DNA of 64,000 bases from Sapria himalayana (taxonomy: Eukaryota > Streptophyta > Magnoliopsida > Malpighiales > Rafflesiaceae), in assembly GCA_029783825.1 (NCBI GenBank), contig JAREIK010012336.1, positions 22,959 to 86,958 of the forward strand, given 5' to 3'. A program made the translations under genes and the position numbers. Every line of letters starts with the position of its first letter. Position 1 is the first letter of the stretch. Shown here one piece after another: positions 50,801 to 61,742 of this stretch. Under the pieces are notes generated by a model that saw only the letters and a list, made by a program, of their open reading frames with translations, was not told the DNA's origin and did no database searches.

Positions 50801-53256
50801 GGTTAATTATTTAGGGCTTTTGTATTTAGGAGTTTAAAGGTTTAAGTGTTTAGCCTTTAGTGGTTTATAAGTTTTATTTAAACAATGATATAACACAAAA
50901 ATTTATTTATATTATTTTTTTAATTTTGAAGGTTATAACCTTTGAAAATATAATAATTTTTAAATATTTTTCAAAATGTAAATATAATTATTTAGTTATA
51001 ATAATCTTAATATTATAAGTCATTTAATTCAATATAAATAATTACATTGCTAGATATTATGAAAAATGATCAAAAAAAATTTAATAAACTAATTATTATA
51101 CGATAGATACTATTTAAAATATATTTTGCAAAATCTAAATTTTATTCAAAATAAAAGTAAAATATATTACTTAATAATAATTTTTTAATGATTTGCTTTT
51201 TATAACTTTATAGTTTTTATTATTATAAATAATTATTTAAAATAATTTGTCTTACTCATAATTTATTTTGTAATTTATATTCTTTATTAATAAGCTATAA
51301 ATATTAATTAAAATTACATTGAAGTACAAATAAATTGAGATTTATTATTTATTATTAAGGATATACCGGTTTATGGTTAAGTATTTAGGTGTTCTTGGGT
51401 TTAGGAGTTTAGTGATTTAAGTGTTTATACCTTTAGTGATTTATAATTATTATCTAAAGAATTAAAAAACAAAAAATTTAATTTTTTGAATTTTTTAATT
51501 ATGAAAATGTGTAACCTTTGAAAAATAAAATAATTTTAAATTTTTGTAAATGTGAACTATATATTTAGTTATAATATCTTAATAATAATATAATGTAAAC
51601 TAATATAAATAATTTTATGAAAAGATATTATAATAATGATCAATAAATAAATTACTAAACTATTATTAATAGAATGATATAAATTAAAATAAATTGAAGA
51701 ATCTAAAATGATTCAAATCAAAATAAGATATATTACTAAATAATAATTTTTATTTTAAAAATTTGCCCCATTTATAAGGATATATATTTTTTTAATGAAA
51801 GATAAATTATTTAAATTATATTTGTCTCAGTAATAATTTATTTGTAATTAAATTTATATAAAAATAAATTTATAAATAATTAAAATGAATACTAAAAAAA
51901 GAGATATGATTTATTATTTAAGGTATACCTATTTATTAGTTTAAGTTTTTTGTGGTTTTGGGGTTAAAGAGTTTATTGATTTATATATTGCACATTTATG
52001 TGTTAATAGGTTTTATTAATCAATGAAATAGCAAAAAAATTAGTTTTTATGAATCTTCGTGATTTTCAAAGTTATAACCTTTGAAAATAAATAATTTTTT
52101 AATCTTTCTAAAATAAGAAACAATACATAGTTATAATAAACTTAATAATTATATTTGATGTAAATTTAATTTAAACAATTTTATTAATATATATATTATA
52201 ATGATCGAAAAATAAATTAAAAACTATTATTAATAAGATAGATATTAATTAAAATTATTTGCAGAACCCAAAATAATTCAAAATCAAAGTAAACGATCAT
52301 TACTAAAAAAAATTTAAACTTTTGAAATTTTGTTTATATTTATAAGCTTAGTTTTTTCATAAAAAATAATATAATTTAAAATATATGTCGTCACATTCGA
52401 ATTTCATTATTATTTGTAATTAATATGTCTATAAAAATAAACTAGAAAAATAAGTAAAATTGATATGTAAAAATTATAATGAATAGCAAATAAAAATGTA
52501 ATTTATTATTTATTATTAGGTTAGTATCGTTTAATGGTTAAGCATTTAGGAAGATTTGGGGTTAAGGAGTCTAGAGTATTAAATTATTAGTCTATTTAGT
52601 GGTTTATAAGTTTTAATTAAATAACCAAAATATAAAAAAATTATTTTTGTGATTTTTTATCATTTTGAAAGGGTATAACCGTTTGGATAAAATTAATAAA
52701 TTTTTAATTTTTTTCAAATGTAAATATAATATTTAGTTGATAATAATCTTAAATATGTATAAGACATTTAAATTCAAATAAGTAATTTTATTGATATATA
52801 TTATAATAAGTGATCAAAAAATAAATTAATAAATTATTATTAATAAGATTGATAGCAATTAAAATATAAATGCAAAACCTATAATGATTCAAAATCAAAG
52901 TAAAATATATTACTATATGATAATTTTTTGTTTTTAATTTTTTACTCTTTTTAATAAGCTTATATTTATTTTTGATTAAAAATAAATTATTAAAATTATA
53001 TTTGTCTCGCTCTCTATTTATTTTGCAATTAATATATCTAAAAAATAAATTAATAAATAATTGAAATGAATATTTAAAATTAGAATGAATACAAATTAAA
53101 ATGACATATATATTATATATATGGTATACAGGTTTAATGGATTATTAATTTAGGGGTTATGTCGTTTAGGAGTTAGCAATTTATGTTTTTAGTCATTTAG
53201 TGGTTTATAGTTTTTATTTATATAATAAAATAAAAAAAAAATTTTGATTTAGCTAA

Positions 53257-53282
53257 TTTTCAAAGGTTATAACCTTTGAAAA
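53257..53282. repeat. Perfect 26-bp satellite palindrome in the reverse block
   Basis: The standard core CAAAGGTTATAACCTTTG with 4 further matched bases on each side is intact here, even though the surrounding unit has many small indels. Confidence 0.85.
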
Positions 53283-54990
53283 TAAAAATAATATTTAAAA
53301 TTTTTTGAAATGTGAATACATGTATAATTAATTAATCTTACTAATTATATATCATATAAATTCAATATAACTAATTTTAATGATATATATTATAATATGA
53401 TCAAAAATTAAATTAATAAACTATTATAAATAATATAAATCTTAATTAAAATATATTTACATAACACAAAATGATTCAAAATCAAATCAAAATATATTAC
53501 TAAATAATAATATATAATTTTTAAATTTTCCTTCTTTTTTAAGCTTATTTTTTTTTTGATTAAATATAAATTAGTTAAATATTTGTTGTTTCAATTGAAA
53601 TTTATTTTGAATTAATTTTTCTAAAAAATTAAACTATAAATAATTAAAATGAATATTTAAAATTAAATAAATAGAAATTTAAATGAGATTTATTATTTAA
53701 TAAGTAAAATAGTGCTATTAAAAGGTATATGTATTTAGTGGTTTAAGGGTTTATGAGCTTACTGATTAAGTAAGTAATCATTAAATGATCTATAGGTTTT
53801 ATTTAAAAAATAAATTCACAAAAAATTATTTTATTATTTTTTCTCATTTTTTAAGTTATAACTTTGAAATATAATAATTTTTAAATATTTTTACAAAAGT
53901 GAATACAATATTTATTTATAATAATCATAATAATTATATTTCATATAAATTCATATAAATAATTTTATTGATAGATATTCAATATTATCAAAAAATAAAT
54001 TAAAAATTATTATGAATAGATTGATATACTTAAATATAATATCAAAACCTAAAATGATTCAAAAGGATAAGCAAATATATATACTAATAATAACTATTTG
54101 TTTTTAAATTTTTATTCTTTTATAAGCTTATCTATTTTTGATGAAAAATAATTTTTATAAATTATATTTTAACTGATAATTTATTTTATAATTAATACGA
54201 TACACAAATAAAAACATAAAATCAAAATAATTTTTTAAATTATATGAAAACAAATAAAATGAATTATTAATTATTATTAGTGTTTACCTGGTTTAAAGGA
54301 TTATCTATATAGGGGTATCGGGATTTGGTAGTTAGTGATTTTAGTATTTAGGCATTTAATGGTGTTAGGTTTTATTTAAACAATGAAATAATGAAAAAAA
54401 ATATTTTTTTTATTTTTCACATTTTCAATGGTTTATAACCTTGAAATATAATAATTTCAAAATTTTTTCAAAAGTGAATATAATATTTAGTCATAATAAT
54501 CATTATATTTATATATCATATAAATTCATAATAAACATATTTATTGATAAATATTCTAATAATGATCAAAAAATAAATTAATAATCTATTATTAATAAGA
54601 TAGATAATGAATTATAATATAATTACAAAACATAAAATGTTTCAGAATGCAAAGCAAAATATATTACTATATAATAATTTTTGTTTTGAAATTTTTTTTC
54701 TTTTAAAAACGTTATCTATATTATTTTTGATGAAAAAATAATTTATATAATTAATATTTGTATAACTCATAATTAGTTTGTAATTAATATTTATATAAAA
54801 TAAACAAATAAATAATTAAATTTGAATATTTAAAATTATATGTAAAAAAATGAGATTTATTCCTTATTATTTAGGATATACCGGTTAATTTAAATTAGAT
54901 ATGTCCACTAATAATATTTTGTAATTAATATTTCTATAAAAAATAAACTGATAAATAACTAAAATAAAAATAAAAATTATACTGAATAAT

Positions 54991-57428
54991 TAAAATAATT
55001 ATTTTATTCCTCTCAACTCTAGAATGAGCTATAGCTATAACCAAAATAATAGGAGCTTTTACTTTATCCTATTATGTCTCATCATATTGATGTTGAATCA
55101 CAGGGCTATCAAAGTAATTGACTCATTTACGCTAACAGATAAACCAAAGTTGTACCCCATATGTTGAAATAGCTATTTGAGGAAGTAATTATAATTGATT
55201 ATTGTAATTTCTTATAAATATAACTCATGCACAAACTAAAAGCAATTTTTTTAAAACATAGTTCACCTCTAAATAAATAACCACTTGTAGCCTATTAGAA
55301 TAAACTAGCCCAGGGCATTGAGCAGGGCAAGAAGTATGGGCTCTCTTTCATCAAGAATCAAAAAATTTATTTATTGGCATGTCTAAGCCTTGTTTTATAT
55401 CCTCATGATATGAAAAAGTATCATTTCTTTCTTTTTATATTAAATGAGTTATGTATACAAGCTCAGCAATACCCAAAAGGTGTAAATGAATCATATTCAA
55501 ATGTATAAAAGGTTTAATCATTGCTCAAAATATTAGTCTTGCATATTGACACTTGAGGTCACAATCAAAGGAAAAAGCCATAGTGATATTTCCAATCCAA
55601 TAATTTAGCTATAGAAAGTTATAAAGAGTAGTACTCGAGATTTAATTATTTCTAGGGTCATGACTTTTGCTCTTGAGAATGTCCAAAGTTACAATCATTC
55701 CTAGTGCAATGACTTTGCAATATAAGATAAAATGCACAAGCTATGGTCATATCCAATACTTTGACCCAGTATTATAGTGATTAAATATGTATTCCATGAT
55801 CATTCTTAGTGCCATAACAATATGTTCAACAGAGAGACACAAGTTATGGCATATCTTGATATGATTTGGTCTATAGACAAAAATAGACAATCATGACCTT
55901 TGCTAATGCTACTATAATCTAAAGCAAGAAAGAGACAGAATCCATAACTCACCCCTTGAGTCATGACTTTGTGTTACATATACAAAAAGAAATCTTGTGA
56001 CATTCCTAAAAGTTGTGAAATTTCAATTTAAATTAACACTTAGTCATTTGATTATAAAAGTGCAAGACATGAGATTTAGGATTTAGGGTTTATGGATTAT
56101 GGTTATAGTTTATGGTTTTTTTTTTTTTTTTTTTTGGGAAAATACAACTATATTTATCATTTAGGCACACAAACTTACAAGAGACTAAAAAGCTGACTAA
56201 TTTAGGCAGCCCACCAAATCCTATGCACATTAATGATTCTATGCATAAAATACATAAAAACCATAATGCCTAATAATTCCAAGCATACGAATACAACTAA
56301 AATCTCCTGGCATTTTCGGAGTGCGCACTGCGTCCTTTCCATGCATCAAATTATTATTCGCATTGTGTCCTTTCCATTAGATTGTTCCAAGCCTTTTGGA
56401 GGAACTTGGATGATGTACCGTATCAAACTATGCAAATATAAGATTGTGCATGTGTTGTCGACATTGTAGCATCTAAGCTTTGCCTATTACATTGCTATCC
56501 AATGGATACATGTAAAACTGAATACTCATAAATCCTAGAAGTCCATATCTACGGCACTTTGTCAATTCATTTTCCCCATTGAATTTCACATTCTTTTGCC
56601 CCAATGATCCTCAAAAGAGTATCTCTTGGTTAGAATGTTTCCTCCTCTGCTCCAAGAATGGGTGTATGTTGCACTGACAAAATATCAAAAAATATGCATG
56701 CATCAGTGTGCATGTGTGATTAGGTCCATCTCATAGTCTAATTAGCTACGCGTACAACCAAGCTAGAATACATGTAAAATTACAAAATGCTATAAAGATT
56801 GGGTCTTCTGCTCCCGGAAGTTTAGTATCATCTAATGTGTATTTACAAAATGCATTAGTGGGCACCCACTAAAGATACTCATGGGCCAGTTTGCCCCATT
56901 GCATGCTACATGAGAACAGACAAGATTGTGTGTTTGAGTATGTCATGATCCGTCTCTACAAGTACATGGTGCATAACAAAGTCCAAAAGTACAATAAGAC
57001 TAACAAACATAACCTACAAGTGTGAATCTTTCATTCTCATGTGGCTGGTCCTAGCCTCCATTGCGTACTGCCCTGTTTGGTGATGCCTCGGGATTTTTTC
57101 GGCTCTCCCAATTAATCATGGATTACCCCCCTGCCCTACTCCTGTTGGGCGATGGTTGGGGGCCCCTATTATGCCGCCTGATAGGGCCTAGCTGGCACAC
57201 CACTCCTAGCTTCTCCTAGGTTTACTCCCAACACTTTGCTCGGTCTCGTCAGTTGTCAAAATGTTATCATCCCGACTTGGTAGTGGGGCCCTCTACGAGC
57301 TGGTGTCCCATACCTATGGTTGCATCTTGGACGTGCTAGCCCCTCTAAATGCTACACCAAAATGGACAAGAATATGTGCACGTGTGTACTCTGGTCCGTC
57401 GCTATGTGTGTGTGGTGTAGCAGTATCA
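54991..57428 (-). mobile_element. Segment A, copy 3 (full length, inverted)
   Basis: This is the reverse complement of segment A copy 1 over its whole length, with the same joints to the satellite at both ends ('ACTGAATAAT' left, 'CAGTATCA|GGGTTTAGGAG' right). The A-tract is longer here (20 T's on +, 56116-56135). Near 56310-56375 the phrase 'GCACTGCGTCCTTTCCAT' is followed by a diverged second copy not present in copy 1. Open frames at 56233-56469 and 57261-57452 are not conserved in copy 1. No recognisable protein or terminal repeat is seen. Confidence 0.6.
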
Positions 57429-60400
57429 GGGTTTAGGAGTTTAGTAATTTAAGTATTTAGGTATTTTTTGGTTTATGGATTTTATTTAAATAATTAAATA
57501 AAAAAAATTATTTAAGTTTTTTTCTCATTTTCTAGGTTATAACCATTGAAAATATTATAATTTTTAATTTTTTCTCAAATGTTAATACAATATTTAATTA
57601 TAATAATCATAAAAATTAAATATCATGTAAATTCAATATAAATAATTTTATTGATAGATATTATAATTCTGATCATAAATAGATTAATTAACTATTATTA
57701 ATAAGATAGATATTAATTAAAATATATTTGCAAAACCTAAAACGATTCAAAATCAAAGTAAAATATATTACAAAATAATAATTTTTTATTTTTAAAATTT
57801 TGATTCTTTTATAAGCTTATAAATTTTTTGATGAAGATAAATTATTTAAATTATATTTGTCTCATTCATAATTTATTTTTCAATTAATATTTTTATAAAA
57901 AAAACTAATAAATAATTAAAATGAATATTAAAATTATAAAGAATACAAATAAAAATGAGATTTATGATTAATTATTTAGGGTATACCGGTTAAATGGTTT
58001 AAGTATTTAGGAGTTTAGTGATTTAAGTGTTTTGGGATTTAGTAGTTTATATGTTTTATTTAAATAATGAAATAAAAGAAAATTATTTTTTAAATTTTTT
58101 ATCAATTTTGAACATTATTAACTTTATAAATATAATAATTTTTAAATTTTTGTGAAATGTGAATACAATATTTAGTTATAATAAACGTAATAATTATCTA
58201 TCATGTAAATTCAATATAAACAATTCTATTGATAATTATTCTAATAATAATCAAAAAATAAATTAATAATCTATTATTAATAAGATAGATTTCAATTAAA
58301 AAAAAGATAGATATCAATTAAAATATAATTATAAAACCTAAAATGATTCAGATGCTAATCAAAATATATTACTATATAATAATTTTTTGTTTAGAAATTT
58401 TTTTTAAAAGTTAATCAATAATTTTTTGATGAAAAATAATATATATAAATTATATTTGTCTAATTCAATTTATTTTTAATTAATATTTATATATAAATAA
58501 ACAAATAAATATTTAAAATGAATATTAATATTATAATGAAAAAAAATAAGATTTATTATTTATTATTTAGGGATACCGGTTTAATTGAAATAAAATCTGT
58601 CTCACTAATAATTTATTTTGTAATTATTATTTCTAGAAAAATAAACTGATAAATAATTAAAATAAAAATTTAAAATTATACTGAATAAAAATTAAAATGA
58701 GATTTAAGATTTACTATTATTTTATACCAGTTTAATGGTTTAAGTATTTAGTGGTTTTGTCGATAGGAGTTTAGCGATTTATGTTTTTAGGCTTTTAGTG
58801 GTTTATAGGTTTTATATAAAAAAATAAAAAAACAAATATTTCTATAATTTGTTATCATTTTCATAGGTTATAACCTTATAAAATAATAATATTTAAAATT
58901 TTCTGAAATGTGAATACAATATTTAATTATAATAATATTAATTATTATATATCTTATAAATTCAATATAAATAATTTTATTGATAGATAATATAATAATG
59001 ATCAAAAATTAAATTAATAAACTTTTAATAAAAAGATAGATATTAATTAAAAAATATTTACAAAACCCAAATTGATTCAAAATTAAAGTAAAATATATTA
59101 CTGGATAATAATTTTTAATTTTTAAATTTTTACTTCTTTTAAAAGCATATATTTTTGTTAAAAAATAAATTAATTAAATTATAATTGTCGCACTCATACT
59201 TTATTTAGTAATAAATAATTCTATAAAAATAAACTAATAAAAAATTAAAATGAATATTTAAAATTATAATAAATAGAAATAAAAATTAGATTTATTAATT
59301 ATTAAGTAGTATATAGAAGATTAATGGTTTATGTAGTTAGGCATTATGGGGTTTAGGAGTTTACTAATTTAACTATGTATGCATTTAGTGGTTTATAATT
59401 TTTATTTAAGAAAAAAAATAAAAAAAAATATTTTTATTATTTTTTGATATTTTCAAAGGTTATACCCTTTGAAAATATAATAATTTATAAATTTTTTTCA
59501 AAAGTGAATAAATATTTATTTATAATAATCATAATAATTATATATCATATAAATTCAATATCAATAATTTTATTGATAGATATTCTAATAATTATCAAAA
59601 AATAAATTAAAAATTTATTATGAATAAGATTGATATTACTTAAAATATAATTTAAAAACCTAAAATGATTCAAAAGCAAAGCAAAATATATCACTTTATA
59701 ATAATTATTTGTTTTAAAATTTTTTTTTTTTTATAAGCTTATCTATTTTTTGATGAAAAATAATTTTTATAAATTATATTTTTAATTCATAATTTATTTT
59801 ATAATTAATATATATATATAAATAAAAAACTAAAGAATCAAAATGAATTTTTTAAATTATAATGAAAACAATAAAAAAATGTGATTTATTAATTATTATT
59901 TAGGGTATACCCGTTTAAATGATTATCTATGTAGGCGTATCAGGATTTTGTACTTTAGTGATTGAAGTGTTTAGGCATTTAGTGATTTATATGTCTTATT
60001 TAAATAATGAAATAATAAAAAAAATATTTTTTTTTCTTTTTTCAAATGTTCAAAGGTTATAATATTTGAAAATATAATAATTTTAAAATTTTATTCAAAA
60101 GTGAATACAATATTTAGTTATAATAATTTTTAAATTTCTATATCAAATAAATTAAATATAAATTTTTCTATTGATAAATTTCTAATAATGATCAAAAAAT
60201 AAATTAATAATCTATTATTAATAAGTTAGATATCAATTAAAATATAATTACAAAACCTAAAATGATTCATAAACAAAGTAAAATATATTACTATATAATA
60301 ATTTTTTGTTTTTAATTTTTTCTTCTTTAATAAGTTTATCTATATTTTTTTGTTGAAAAATAATTTATATAAATTATATTTTCTAACTTATATTTTATTT

Positions 60401-60815
60401 TGTTATTATTATTTATTTAAAAATAAGCAAATAAATAATTAAAATTAATATTTAAAATTATAATGAAAAAAATAAAAATGATATTTATTTTTTATTATTA
60501 GGATATACAAGTTTAAAAAATGTATCTATTTAAAGTTTTCGAGATTTAGAATTTATTGATTTAAGTATTTATGAATTTAATGCTTTATAGCTTTTATTTA
60601 AATAATTAAAAAACAAAAAATTTATTTTTGATATTTTTTCAAATTTTCAAATGTCAACATTTAAAAATATAATAATTTTAAAATTTTTAAAAAATGTGAA
60701 TACGATATTTAATAATAATAATTATTATCACTATATATCATATAAACTAAATCTAAACAATTTTATTGATAATATTATATCAATTATCAAAAAATAAATT
60801 AATATGATATTATTA
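57429..60815 (-). repeat. AT-rich satellite block, reverse orientation
   Basis: About six units continue the right arm beyond segment A copy 3. The first ones mirror the units just left of segment A copy 1 (3656-5853), and those near 58740-59510 match the units at 2690-3480 directly. A dyad lies near 57535, 58865 (degraded), 59455 and 60055. The block ends at 'GATATTATTAA', where the array reverses. Confidence 0.87.
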
Positions 60816-61742
60816 AATAAAACTTATAAACCACTAAATGCCTAAAACATAAATTGATAAACTCCTAAATGACAAAACTCCAAAATAATAAAACCATTAA
60901 ACGTATACCACATATAATAAATCATAAATCTCATTTTAATTTGTATTCATTATAATTTTAAATATTCATTTTAATTATTTATTAGTTTATTTTTTATAGA
61001 AATATTAATTACAAAATAAATAATGAGTTAGACAAATATAATTTTAATAATTTATTTTTAATCATAAAAAAATATAAGCTTATAAAAAGAATTAAAAATT
61101 TACAACAAAAAAAAGATATTTAGTAATATATTTTAATTTGATTTTGAATCATTATATATAGGTTTTACAATTATATTTAATTGTTATCAATCTTATTAAT
61201 CAAAGTTTATTAATTTATTATTTGATCAATTTTATAATATCTAACAATAAAATTACTTATATTCAATTTAAATGTCTTATAATTATTAAGATTATTATAA
61301 CTAAATATTATATTTACATTTGAAAAAAATTTTAAAAAGTATTATATTTTTTAAGTTTATAACCTTCTAAAATGATAAAAAATCACAAAAATAATTTTTT
61401 ATTATTTTATTATTTAAATAAAACTTAAAACCACTAAATGCCTAAACATTTAAATCTCTAGACTCCTAAACCCCAAAACCCCCTAAATACTTATAAACCT
61501 ATATAACCTAAATAATAAATAATAAATCTCATTTTTATTTGTTTTCATTAAATTTTTAAATAATCATTTTAATTATTTTTTAGTTTATTTTTATAGAAAT
61601 ATTAATTAAAAAATAAATAATGAGTGAGACATATATAATTTAAATAAATTATTTTTTATGAAAAAAAATAAGCTTATAAAAATAAACAAAATTTCAAAAA
61701 TTTAAAATTTTATTTAGTAATATATTTTACTTTGATTTTGAA
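60816..61742 (+). repeat. Short forward-orientation satellite block
   Basis: One and a half units in forward orientation are wedged between reverse blocks. They match the unit pair seen at about 26880-27800 and 18190-19110, including 'AATTGATAAACTCCTAAATG', 'GTATACCACATATAATAAAT' and 'CTCTAGACTCCTAAACCCC'. The right joint falls in 'AATTAT', which both partners share. Confidence 0.85.

Larger units (their letters stand above)
36756..54990 (-). repeat. AT-rich satellite block, reverse orientation (right arm)
   Basis: About thirty units run with the telomere-like stretch on the minus strand ('GGCATTTAGTGGTTTATAGG' on +). The block from about 36830 to 41000 recurs at about 50120-54320 with matching unit types and a constant offset of 13.2-13.3 kb, including the deletion-marked unit at about 37495 and 50780. 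Dyads are perfect at 41815-41840 and 53257-53282. From about 48,800 to the end, single-base gains and losses relative to the other copies are conspicuous. No gene is visible; short open frames (38835-39062, 39953-40144, 40617-40799, 43136-43333, 43790-44035) are repeat by-products. Confidence 0.88.
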
